Source of the DNA: Bacteroidales bacterium UBA4345
GTDB taxonomy: Bacteria > Bacteroidota > Bacteroidia > Bacteroidales > Paludibacteraceae
DNA length: 17,758 nt
Reading direction: 5' to 3'
Assembly (NCBI GenBank): GCA_002396385.1
Contig: DGTD01000003.1
Coordinates: 1-17,758 of the forward strand
Shown here: in pieces, positions 1 to 7,408 of the stretch
How positions within the stretch are numbered: the stretch's first letter is position 1
Layout of the letters: each line of letters begins with the position of its first letter
Made by a program: the position numbers and the translations under genes
The notes under the pieces: model-generated
Databases searched by the model: none
Told to the model about the DNA's origin: nothing
What the model saw: only the letters and a program-made list of their open reading frames with translations

Positions 1-313
1 CTGACGCGTGGTTGACTATTTCGCGCTTGGCCTCTATACATTTGGTCAGCACCTCTTTCCTGGCCATCAGTTCGGTCAGGCTTTTGCCTTCTACCTGGGT
101 CTGGGTGTTGGTGATGTTGATGTGGTAGATGAGCCACTCCAGGCGTTTTAGGCAGCGGTCCATCTCTTCTGCCAGCTCTTTGGGGTCTTCCAGCGGGGCA
201 TCTCCTTCCTGCACTTTCACGTTGTTCTTAATGCGGTCTTTCAACTGCTCGATGCGTTTTTGCAGGTCTTTCCGCTGGCTGAGGGCCTCGGCTAACTTTA
301 TTTTTTCGCTCAT
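1..313 (-). CDS. DIP1984-family protein (septicolysin-like), 3' end cut off by window edge
   Basis: The frame is open from an ATG at 313-311 down to base 1, so 104 residues are visible and the C-terminus lies outside the window. The visible part is highly charged and predicted helical. It starts MSEKIKLAEALSQRKDLQ and contains KNNVKVQEGDAPLEDPKEL and INITNTQTQVEGKSLTE. These are the conserved segments of the DIP1984 family, whose members are usually about 150 residues. Some members are annotated as septicolysin, but the biochemical role is not established and no signal peptide is present, so a cytoplasmic protein is likely. The start lies 44 bp downstream of the HTCS stop codon on the same strand, with no clear terminator or promoter between them, so read-through from the HTCS gene is possible. 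The family call rests on remembered motifs. Confidence 0.8.
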   Translation of the reverse strand, partial: MSEKIKLAEALSQRKDLQKRIEQLKDRIKNNVKVQEGDAPLEDPKELAEEMDRCLKRLEWLIYHINITNTQTQVEGKSLTELMARKEVLTKCIEAKREIVNHAS

Positions 314-357
314 AGTGTTATTTGTTTTGTTTTTTTGGAAAAGGAGTTTCTTTTGGC

Positions 358-3300
358 TTATTCGTTTGTTTCTGAAGGTGAGTGCCCGAAAAACTCCTTA
401 TACTTTTTCGAAAAATACGACGGGTCGCTGAAACCTACATTGTAGGCAATGTCGCTGATTTGTGTCTCCTCGCCTTTTTCCTTCAGCATCAGTCTTGCCT
501 TGTTAAGGCGGAATTCGGTCAGCAGATCTATGGCGGTCTTCCCTAGAAGGCTTTTCAGTTTGCGCCCGAGGGTCGATTGGCTGACGGCCATCTCTTTTGC
601 CAATATGTCTACATTCAGCGTGTTGTTGCTGTAGTTGGCTTCGAGCACGTTGACAAACTTCTCGACGAACGGGTTGATCCGCTTTTCTCCAACAGCCTCC
701 TGTTCCTCCTGGGTTGGAGTTGGGTGCTCCATCTTTTCGGTCAGCAATTTTTGTTGTATTTGCTGGCGTAGGATCAGAATGTTGTTCAGTTTCAACAGCA
801 GTTCCTCGCTTCTGAACGGCTTTGTTATATAGTCGACTGCTCCGCTCAACAAGCCTGCCAGGCGGTCGTTGTCTTCCGTCTTGGCCGATACGAAAAGGAA
901 CGGTATCTGTTGGTTCTTCCTTTTCACCTCCCTGCAGAACGCTATGCCGTTCATGCCGGGCATCTCCACATCGCTGACGATGATGTCGACGGCGCAGCGT
1001 TCTAAAAGGTCGATGGCTTCTTTCCCGCTGTTGGCGGTAACGACCTGCATGTAGGGCTGCAGTATGTCGGCAATGTTTTGGCAGATGAGGTCGTCGTCGT
1101 CTACCACCAGAACCGTGTTGCCTTGCAGTATTTCGTTGTTGATGCTCAGGCTGGTGCTGTCTACAGTGTGCCCGGCAGGCTCGCTGACGGCTGTTTTCCC
1201 TTTAGGCAGATATAGCGTGATGGTTGTGCCCCTGCCTTGCTGGCTTTCCAACTCTATGTGTCCCTTGTTGCGTGTCGCATAGTCGTGGCACAGAATAAGC
1301 CCCAAACCGGTTCCTTTCTCGTTCTCGGTCCCGTTGGTCGAGGTCAGGTGGTGGTGCTCGTTGAACTGTGCCACCTGCTCCTTGGTCATTCCCACGCCTT
1401 CGTCTGTAATTTGGAAAACACATTCGTTGTTTTGCTCCCATCCCTTCAAGGTAATGGTGCTTCCGCGGTTGCTGAACTTTATGGCGTTCGAAATCAGGTT
1501 CCTGATAATGGTGCTGGTCATTCGCTCGTCGCTTGTGCAACAATGTTTGTAGTTGAACCTGGTGGCTATGTGCAGGTCTTTGCTGTTGCTGCGTGGCTGT
1601 TGCAGTTTGCACATGTTCTCTGCCAGTTGCCGCAAGTCTACTTCTGTGGGTTGGTAGTCCATGTCGTTGTCTTTCGAGCGTGCCCATTCCACCAGGCTTT
1701 GCAGTACGTTTTGCAGCATGTTGGCCGAACTGTAGGTCTTCTCAATAAGGGGTTGGCCGTTATCGCCCTTTCCGCTGTAGTTGTTCAGCCAGTTCTCTAA
1801 TGCCCCCACAATGCCGAACATCGGCGACTTCAGGTCGTGGGCGATAACCGAAATGAGCCGGTCTTTCTCTATCACCAGTTTGCGCAAGGTCTGTGTCTGC
1901 TCGTCAACCTTGGCTTTCAGTGTCTTACGCTGTTCGGTGAGTAGACGGACACGCCGGTGGTAGACCACATAGGCAGTCCCTAGCAACAGTCCGGCGAAGA
2001 GCAGCCTGAACCACCAGGTCGCCCACCATGGAGGCAGAACCCTGATGGGGAGGCTGATTATTTTCGCATTTTGTTCTTCTCCTATTTTCTCTGCTTTCAC
2101 TTCCAATACGTAGTTGCCGCTTGGCAGGTAGTTGAAGTTGATGGTGTTGTCGGTCGGGAGTAAGGTCCATTCGTTGTTCAGTCCTTTCAAACGGTAACTG
2201 ACCTCCGACTTCCCGAAGAAACGGTGGTCGACCAGGTCTATGCCGATGCTGGCGTCCGTCCTGTCGTAGTTCAGGGTCAGGCGTTCCAACGTGTTGAGCG
2301 GACCTTGGACCAGTTCCCCGTTCCCGGGGGTTATTTTCTGTTTGTTGATGTATAGGCTCGAAAAGCCGAAATAGCCCAAACTGTCGGTGCTGAATGCCTT
2401 GTCCGGATCTAATTGGTAGAAACCGCCGTTTGTGCCGAAATAGATGGTTCCATTGCTGGCCACGTATCCCGACCTTATGTAGAAGTAGCATTCCGACAAG
2501 CCGGTGTGGTCGGCTGGTATCGCATGGAAGGTCTTGCGCCTGGTGTCGATGGCGGCTATACCCATTTTGCCGGCTGTCCAAAGAATTCCTTTTTGGTCTA
2601 TGAGTATGGTTTGGAAACTTTTGCGTGGCACGTAGTCCAGTGTGTCGGCTTTTCCGCCTGAGGCTGGGTAGCGCAGTATGCCGTAGTTGGTGGCAAGGTA
2701 GAAGTTGCCCTCTTGGTCACACACGCCGTCGTTAAGGGTGAGCGGATTGTGGCTGTGGACGTACGCCAGGTCGGGAACAAGGGCTTTTTTCTGTCCTCCT
2801 TCCATACGCCAAAGGCTGTTGGTGGTTATAATCCAGCGTACTCCGTTTTTCCCTTCCTTTACACTGATTATCCACCGGTTCGGCCAGTGGCTCAGCGAAT
2901 CGTAGCCTAATTCTATCCGTTCCCATTGTCCGCTCGGACTTCTGCGGTAGAGGTCGTCGTTTCCGGGGCAGGCCCACACGTCGCCGTCGCTGGTCGCGTC
3001 TATTCCAAACAGGGTGTTGCTGGTGTTGCTGAGACCGCTTGGAATGGTGCGGGTTCCCCTCATGGAAGAAGGCTCTATTTGAAGGATGCCTCCTCCCCAA
3101 GTACTGGCGTATACCTCTCCCTTGGCCGATTTGCACAAGTGGGTGATGTTGTTGAATACTTGTGGATGGTGGGAGAACGTGCCGTCTCGGTATAAACGGT
3201 AGAGGCCGCAACCGTCTGTCGATACCAATATGTTCCCTGTGTTGTCTTCCAGAAACGACGAACATACGGTTTTCGGAAAACCATACTCTGACGAGTATCT

Positions 3301-4326
3301 CAACTGGTTGTTTTTGTAGGGATTGATGTGCCAGATGCCGGAATTCTGGGTTCCGAACCAAACGCCTCCGTCTTTGTCTTCTGTCAGCGAGTAGATTTTC
3401 TGTATGTCTGTCGCATCGTTCTCTATGGGCAGAAGGTGGACGTAGTGGGCGTTGTTGGTGAGAGCGTCGTCGGTATACCACAGCCCGTCGCCGTCGGTCG
3501 CAAACCAGATGCGCCCGTTTTTGTCGGTCACCATCGTGTAGATGTCTTTGAAAGGCAGTTTTATAGGCTCGGGTTCGTTTACTTGTTCCGAACTGCCGTC
3601 GAATATCCACAACTCGTCTGTCTGTAGCGATACCGCAAACTTGTTGCCGTTTAGGGGCATAAAGCTGGTGCGGTAGCCACACTGGTCTTTGCTGACGTTG
3701 AATTGTCTGATGAACGTACCCTTTTCGCTGTAGACTGCCAACTCGTTTACCGAGGCCAGCCAGTAGCGGTTTCGCCCGTCTTGGTATACGTCTTCTATTA
3801 TTCCCGTTTTCAGTTGGGGGAGCGGGTCGAACAGCGGCACAAATTTTCCTTTGTGTTTGTCTTGCCTGTAAAAGCCGCAGTTGGCGAACAGGTAACGGTC
3901 GCCTTTCTTGCTGGTGTAGGCTCCCTTTACCATGTGGTAGTTGTTGGCCTCCATTTCCTGGGGCATTATGTCCACAAAGGTGTCTTGCGCTATGTGGTAG
4001 TCCATCACGAATCCGTTATAGCCCCCAATGGTCAGTTTGTTGTCGCCGTCGTACTTGACGAAGTAGAGGTCGTTCCGCCACAGGTTTTTGTAGCTGTTGT
4101 TGTCGTAGAGTTTGAAGTTCTTCCCGTCAAAACGCTGTAATCCGAAGTCGGTGCCTATCCACAAAAAGCCGTTCTTGTCTTGTTGGAGTGCAAAAACGCG
4201 GTCCGATATCAGACCATCGCTGGTCTTATAGTGGTTGAAGCGGACTTTCTTGGTGCTGGTGGTGGCGGCTGTGGCGCCAAGGCATAGGGCTAATGAAATT
4301 ATTTCTAGTATGATCCTTTTATACAT
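358..4326 (-). CDS. Hybrid two-component system (HTCS) sensor kinase / AraC-type response regulator
   Basis: A 1322-residue inner-membrane one-protein signalling system. Domains in order: signal peptide (1-20); about 12 recognisable Reg_prop beta-propeller repeats such as GFLWIGTDFGLQRFDG and GRIWFATDGDGLWYTDD; Y_Y_Y domain (about 700-760); transmembrane helix (about 765-790); HisKA with phospho-acceptor H830 in AHDLKSPM; HATPase with N-box near 943, DEGVGM near 975 and GTGLGL near 1005; receiver with D1119 in SDVEMPGMNG; and a C-terminal AraC helix-turn-helix (about 1220-1322). All catalytic residues look intact. I chose the ATG at 4326 over an in-frame TTG at 4383 because it starts a proper signal peptide and because the TTG overlaps the -33 promoter element. 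In Bacteroides such proteins sense glycan fragments and activate an adjacent susC/susD locus. None is visible here, so the ligand and target are unknown. Confidence 0.95.
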   Translation of the reverse strand: MYKRIILEIISLALCLGATAATTSTKKVRFNHYKTSDGLISDRVFALQQDKNGFLWIGTDFGLQRFDGKNFKLYDNNSYKNLWRNDLYFVKYDGDNKLTIGGYNGFVMDYHIAQDTFVDIMPQEMEANNYHMVKGAYTSKKGDRYLFANCGFYRQDKHKGKFVPLFDPLPQLKTGIIEDVYQDGRNRYWLASVNELAVYSEKGTFIRQFNVSKDQCGYRTSFMPLNGNKFAVSLQTDELWIFDGSSEQVNEPEPIKLPFKDIYTMVTDKNGRIWFATDGDGLWYTDDALTNNAHYVHLLPIENDATDIQKIYSLTEDKDGGVWFGTQNSGIWHINPYKNNQLRYSSEYGFPKTVCSSFLEDNTGNILVSTDGCGLYRLYRDGTFSHHPQVFNNITHLCKSAKGEVYASTWGGGILQIEPSSMRGTRTIPSGLSNTSNTLFGIDATSDGDVWACPGNDDLYRRSPSGQWERIELGYDSLSHWPNRWIISVKEGKNGVRWIITTNSLWRMEGGQKKALVPDLAYVHSHNPLTLNDGVCDQEGNFYLATNYGILRYPASGGKADTLDYVPRKSFQTILIDQKGILWTAGKMGIAAIDTRRKTFHAIPADHTGLSECYFYIRSGYVASNGTIYFGTNGGFYQLDPDKAFSTDSLGYFGFSSLYINKQKITPGNGELVQGPLNTLERLTLNYDRTDASIGIDLVDHRFFGKSEVSYRLKGLNNEWTLLPTDNTINFNYLPSGNYVLEVKAEKIGEEQNAKIISLPIRVLPPWWATWWFRLLFAGLLLGTAYVVYHRRVRLLTEQRKTLKAKVDEQTQTLRKLVIEKDRLISVIAHDLKSPMFGIVGALENWLNNYSGKGDNGQPLIEKTYSSANMLQNVLQSLVEWARSKDNDMDYQPTEVDLRQLAENMCKLQQPRSNSKDLHIATRFNYKHCCTSDERMTSTIIRNLISNAIKFSNRGSTITLKGWEQNNECVFQITDEGVGMTKEQVAQFNEHHHLTSTNGTENEKGTGLGLILCHDYATRNKGHIELESQQGRGTTITLYLPKGKTAVSEPAGHTVDSTSLSINNEILQGNTVLVVDDDDLICQNIADILQPYMQVVTANSGKEAIDLLERCAVDIIVSDVEMPGMNGIAFCREVKRKNQQIPFLFVSAKTEDNDRLAGLLSGAVDYITKPFRSEELLLKLNNILILRQQIQQKLLTEKMEHPTPTQEEQEAVGEKRINPFVEKFVNVLEANYSNNTLNVDILAKEMAVSQSTLGRKLKSLLGKTAIDLLTEFRLNKARLMLKEKGEETQISDIAYNVGFSDPSYFSKKYKEFFGHSPSETNE

Positions 4327-4353
4327 CGCGTGTTTTCCATTCTTATCGGTATA

Positions 4354-4384
4354 CAAATGTAAAAGATAATGGCTGATTTTCAAA
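4354..4384 (-). promoter_or_regulatory. HTCS promoter (TTTG, 19 nt, TACATTTG)
   Basis: On the minus strand a -33 TTTG (4384-4381) is followed after exactly 19 nt by TACATTTG (4361-4354), a full match to the Bacteroidetes sigma-ABfr consensus. Transcription would start about 20-25 nt before the ATG at 4326, which supports that start codon. Confidence 0.75.
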
Positions 4385-4501
4385 AAACTTTTCTTCGTCT
4401 TTGGCCGTTTTTTTATAGCTTGTAAGCGATATTTTGTATCTTTTGACTGTATTTTTTTAGCGATTGGCGCTATCTTACTACCGTTTCTTCCCTTATGTGC
4501 C

Positions 4502-4509
4502 TATCTTTG
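4502..4509 (+). promoter_or_regulatory. Probable -7 element for the TerB/J-domain operon
   Basis: TATCTTTG matches the Bacteroidetes -7 consensus TAnnTTTG exactly. No TTTG is found at the usual -33 distance, so the promoter may be weak or need an activator. The leader to the first ATG (4716) would be about 200 nt, which is long. Confidence 0.4.
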
Positions 4510-4516
4510 TCGCTGT

Positions 4517-4532
4517 ATGTGGCTTGCCACAT
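4517..4532. promoter_or_regulatory. 16-bp palindrome, candidate operator
   Basis: ATGTGGC-TT-GCCACAT is a perfect 7-bp inverted repeat with a 2-bp centre. It starts 8 bp downstream of the -7 element, so it covers the expected transcription start. This is the position of a repressor site. As an RNA hairpin the 2-nt loop would be too tight, so a DNA-binding dimer is the more natural reading. The regulator is unknown. Confidence 0.4.
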
Positions 4533-4715
4533 GAATGGTGACTATGGTTTATAATATACTATTTATTTGGTAGTAGTTAATTCTTTTTTAAGAATGTTAT
4601 CATAACAATTTGTGATAGTGTTTTACAAAAATAGGAATGGTGCTCGTGATGGGTACTGTTCCTTGTTTTTTTATATCGTTCCTATTCCATATATTTGTTT
4701 TATCGTTTTTGTAAG

Positions 4716-5540
4716 ATGGGTGAAAATTATCAAATACTCGGACTGCGACAGGGCTCTGTCAACAGAGGTGCACTGATGCTTGTGGTGGGAATGGTGATTG
4801 CAGCTGCTGCTGTCATTTTTTTCTTCATTTCCCAATTGGCGGCCTTGGCCTTCCTGCTTGCCGTCTTGTTCTCGGTCCTTTTGCTCTTTGCAATAGGTCA
4901 TTTCCCTTTCTGGAGGAGAAATACAAGTTGCTCGTACGACGCTGGGGTGTTGTGCCAGGCGCTTGGCCTGCTTGTGGCTAAAGTCGTTATGGCCGACGGA
5001 AGGGCGTCCGATCCTGAATTGTCGGTCACAAAGGCACGCTTGCGGGCGTTGTTCCGGTCTAAAATGGCAACAGGTGTTCTCGATAGTGTTTATCTGAACC
5101 TCGTTCCTTCGGTCAATGGTGCCGATTGCGTCTCGGAGGTGGAAATCCTGAAAGATTATTACGATTACAGGCATCTGTTCGCTACCACTGAAATGCTTTA
5201 TACCATTGCCGTGATGCAGGGGGGGATTGTAGCTGCCGAATGGAATTTGTTGGAACACTTGGTGGGGCTGCTTGGAATTGATGCTGCCGATGCTGCTTAT
5301 TTGAAGGATAAGTATGGTGTGTTCCGTGTAGAGGAAAAAGGTACTGGTGTCCTGGCCGGAGTTTCGCCTTACAGCGTTTTAGGTGTGAAGGAAACGGCTG
5401 GTGCCGGTGAGGTTCGCAACGCTTACCTTGCTCTCAGGAAAAGGTACTGCCCGAACAAACACGACGACGTGAATTTAAAGAATGTCTTGGCCGAAAAACT
5501 CAGGGAGGTCGAATGGGCGTTTGCCGAATTAAACAAGTGA
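4716..5540 (+). CDS. Membrane-anchored TerB-like / degenerate J-domain protein (DjlA-like paralogue 1)
   Basis: 274 residues. Two closely spaced hydrophobic stretches (about 18-62) suggest a membrane hairpin. A TerB-like helical region follows (about 75-205), with LGLLVAKVVMADGRASDPE as its first repeat and TIAVMQGGIVAAEWNLLE as the second. A C-terminal J-domain-like segment (217-274) reads VSPYSVLGVKETAGAGEV. The HPD triad needed to stimulate Hsp70 is replaced by CPN (245-247, in RYCPNK), so co-chaperone activity is predicted to be lost while the fold is kept. DjlA has the same membrane-TerB-J order. I chose the ATG at 4716 over a TTG at 4695. It is the first gene of a three-gene operon, ending 3 bp before the next start codon. 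A regulatory or substrate-binding partner of the two intact paralogues is a reasonable inference; the function is unproven. Confidence 0.85.
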   Translation: MGENYQILGLRQGSVNRGALMLVVGMVIAAAAVIFFFISQLAALAFLLAVLFSVLLLFAIGHFPFWRRNTSCSYDAGVLCQALGLLVAKVVMADGRASDPELSVTKARLRALFRSKMATGVLDSVYLNLVPSVNGADCVSEVEILKDYYDYRHLFATTEMLYTIAVMQGGIVAAEWNLLEHLVGLLGIDAADAAYLKDKYGVFRVEEKGTGVLAGVSPYSVLGVKETAGAGEVRNAYLALRKRYCPNKHDDVNLKNVLAEKLREVEWAFAELNK

Positions 5541-5543
5541 TTT

Positions 5544-6377
5544 ATGGTTGCTTTGATTGAAGCGGTGCTAAAGACGCTGCTGCTGCTTTTGGCAATTGCT
5601 ATCGTTTTATTCTTTATTGAAAAAGCCAACGCTTATTACCAAACGTTCGGTTTTTCGCTGCCGTTGCCGAAAAAGAAGACTGGAACTGGCAAAGAGGCAA
5701 TCGCCCAACTGCTTTTCATTGTGATGAAGGCCGATGGCGCTGTCTCGAAGGAGGAGGCGCTTAAGGCTTATTCCTATTTAAGGGCTACTTACCCGCCGGC
5801 TGAAGCGGAGGCCAAATACAAAATGTTGGTCAACCAGATTGTTTCTGACCGCTACAACGTCGATTTCTATGCCGTTAAGAACGAGTGGCGTCTGACTCAG
5901 ACGTCTTCCAATATGGTCTGTAATTTTGCCTCCCAGACGCGCCAGAGGCTGTCGGCTGACGAACGTTATGCGCTTGTTGAATTTCTGCTTGCTGTTGCCA
6001 GCGTTGGCGGTATTTCGCCAAAGGAGTGGACCGTCGTCTGTAAAATAATGTCTTGTTTCTATTTGCCGAAAAACGAACTCGAGTATTTCCGAAATTGCTA
6101 CCGCTCTAGTTTCAAAGATGATGCCGGGACTGAAAATGGAAAGAAGTCGGAACAGCGCAATCATACGGGAACCGATACCTCGATAAACGGGGCCGATTCC
6201 TCTCTTTATTTTGTACTGGGGCTCCCTTATGGTGCTTCACAGGAGCAAGTCAGACTGGCTTATCGGGACTTGGCGAAAAAATACCACCCCGATATGGTGC
6301 AGGATGAGTTGCTGAAAACGGTTTATGCTGAGAAAATTAAAACGATTAACGAGGCTTACAACCGTTTGCGGAAATGA
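5544..6377 (+). CDS. Membrane-anchored TerB / J-domain protein (DjlA-like paralogue 2)
   Basis: 277 residues. A single N-terminal transmembrane helix (about 8-26) is followed by a TerB-like domain (about 51-185) with two similar halves, LLFIVMKADGAVSKEEA and FLLAVASVGGISPKEW. A short polar linker (about 192-218) leads to a C-terminal J-domain (220-277) that begins YFVLGLPYGASQEQV. The HPD motif is intact (248-250, in KKYHPDMV), so this protein should be able to recruit and stimulate DnaK at the membrane. The layout is that of DjlA, but the sequence is divergent and the neighbourhood differs. The ATG lies 3 bp after the stop of paralogue 1, which implies translational coupling. The client or pathway cannot be told from the sequence. 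Confidence 0.88.
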   Translation: MVALIEAVLKTLLLLLAIAIVLFFIEKANAYYQTFGFSLPLPKKKTGTGKEAIAQLLFIVMKADGAVSKEEALKAYSYLRATYPPAEAEAKYKMLVNQIVSDRYNVDFYAVKNEWRLTQTSSNMVCNFASQTRQRLSADERYALVEFLLAVASVGGISPKEWTVVCKIMSCFYLPKNELEYFRNCYRSSFKDDAGTENGKKSEQRNHTGTDTSINGADSSLYFVLGLPYGASQEQVRLAYRDLAKKYHPDMVQDELLKTVYAEKIKTINEAYNRLRK

Positions 6378-6418
6378 CTCCCAGTTTGTTCTATAGGTGT
6401 AATTGTAATTAGTTGGTT

Positions 6419-7402
6419 ATGATGATATTGCTCTATTCTCTCGGGGTCGGTTTTGTCTTGTTTCTGGTCCTGTATTCTTTGTGGAATGAACGAATCTTCC
6501 TGCCTTCCAATCTGGCCTATTCTTCATGGCCTGCTGATGGTCTGCTGGAACTGCTGGTGCTTGTGATGAAGGCCGATGGAAATGTCTCAACCAAGGAAAG
6601 GAAAAGAGTCTGCGCTATCTTTAAAAGAAGTTTCAAAGAGAAGAAGGCCCGGGAAATGTATGACAAGCTAAATCTGTATCTAAATATAGATTATTATGGT
6701 AATAATATCTTTTCTATAAAGAAGAAGGATGGAGAACTGTGCCTGAATCGTGAGGCCCGTAAGCACATCCAGCAGTGTGTGAAAAACAATTTTGCCAATT
6801 TGACTATTCTGGAACAACGGGCTGTTTTTGAATTCCTGTTTGCTGTTGTCTCTGTCGATGGCATCACACCAAGGGAAAGGATGGTGGTTGACTGTATGAT
6901 GGAATACTTCGACTTGACGTGGGATACAAAACACTACTTCGAGAAATGCTATATGAGTTATTCCAAGGACGATACTTGTGATACCTACGATAATGTCCGT
7001 TGGCAGGATATGGAGCGGGAAAGCAGGAAACAGGAAAAGGAAAATAGAAAAAGACAGAAGCACGAAAATAAGGAAAGAAGGAAAAATGCTCGTGAAAAGG
7101 CCGAAAACGAGCGGAGTGCACGACAGAACCGGGGAAATGACAAAAGAAAGAAGAACGCTCGTGATAAGGACGGGAATGAACAGGGGACGGAAAACAGACC
7201 GACTCAACAACAATCCCTTTCCGCCTACTACGCTATTCTGGGGTTGCCTGCCACTGCTACACCCGACGAGGTGAAACAGGCCTATAGGAAACTCGTTAAG
7301 ATTTACCATCCCGATATGGTGCAAGACGAGATGTTGAAAACTGTTTATACCGAGAAGTTCAAAGCTATTAACAATGCTTATAGACTTTTAGCGGGCCAAT
7401 GA
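6419..7402 (+). CDS. Membrane-anchored TerB / J-domain protein with long charged linker (DjlA-like paralogue 3)
   Basis: 327 residues from the ATG at 6419 (a second ATG follows at 6422, and a TTG at 6413 is less likely). One N-terminal transmembrane helix (about 2-21) precedes a TerB-like domain (about 40-180) with LLVLVMKADGNVSTKE and FLFAVVSVDGITPRE as its two repeats. A linker of about 70 residues (197-266) is very rich in Lys, Arg, Glu and Asn and probably forms an extended charged helix. The J-domain (268-327) keeps HPD at 297-299 (KIYHPDMV). J-domains 2 and 3 share the unusual helix III segment HPDMVQDE-LKTVY, which shows recent common descent. The gene is 41 bp after paralogue 2 and ends 6 bp from the stop of the convergent glycosyltransferase gene. 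An Hsp70 co-chaperone role is likely; the purpose of the long linker is unknown. Confidence 0.88.
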   Translation: MMILLYSLGVGFVLFLVLYSLWNERIFLPSNLAYSSWPADGLLELLVLVMKADGNVSTKERKRVCAIFKRSFKEKKAREMYDKLNLYLNIDYYGNNIFSIKKKDGELCLNREARKHIQQCVKNNFANLTILEQRAVFEFLFAVVSVDGITPRERMVVDCMMEYFDLTWDTKHYFEKCYMSYSKDDTCDTYDNVRWQDMERESRKQEKENRKRQKHENKERRKNAREKAENERSARQNRGNDKRKKNARDKDGNEQGTENRPTQQQSLSAYYAILGLPATATPDEVKQAYRKLVKIYHPDMVQDEMLKTVYTEKFKAINNAYRLLAGQ

Positions 7403-7408
7403 ACTCCT

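Larger units (their letters stand above)
4327..4715. other. 389-bp divergent intergenic region between HTCS and the TerB/J-domain operon
   Basis: No convincing coding sequence is present. The HTCS promoter lies at the left end on the minus strand. A plus-strand -7 element (4502-4509) and a 16-bp palindrome (4517-4532) lie in the middle. A small TAGCG/CGCTA dyad is at 4458-4472. The remaining 180 bp before the first operon gene is AT-rich leader with no recognised riboswitch. Confidence 0.6.

Noticed and set aside
2732..3682. A 316-codon frame overlapping the HTCS gene on the same strand
   Set aside because: An out-of-frame shadow rich in Arg, Gln and Pro, within the propeller-coding region.
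4626..4633. Minus-strand TATTTTTG that could be a second HTCS promoter
   Set aside because: There is no -33 partner and the leader would be about 300 nt, while a full consensus promoter lies close to the gene.
4716..4760. The N-terminus NYQILGLRQGS of the first TerB/J protein resembles the first helix of a J-domain
   Set aside because: Only about ten residues match and they run straight into the membrane segment, so a second J-domain is not supported.
7403..7408. Only 6 bp between the stop codons of the third TerB/J gene and the glycosyltransferase gene, no terminator seen
   Set aside because: Close convergent genes are common in compact genomes; overlapping transcript ends are likely but not unusual.
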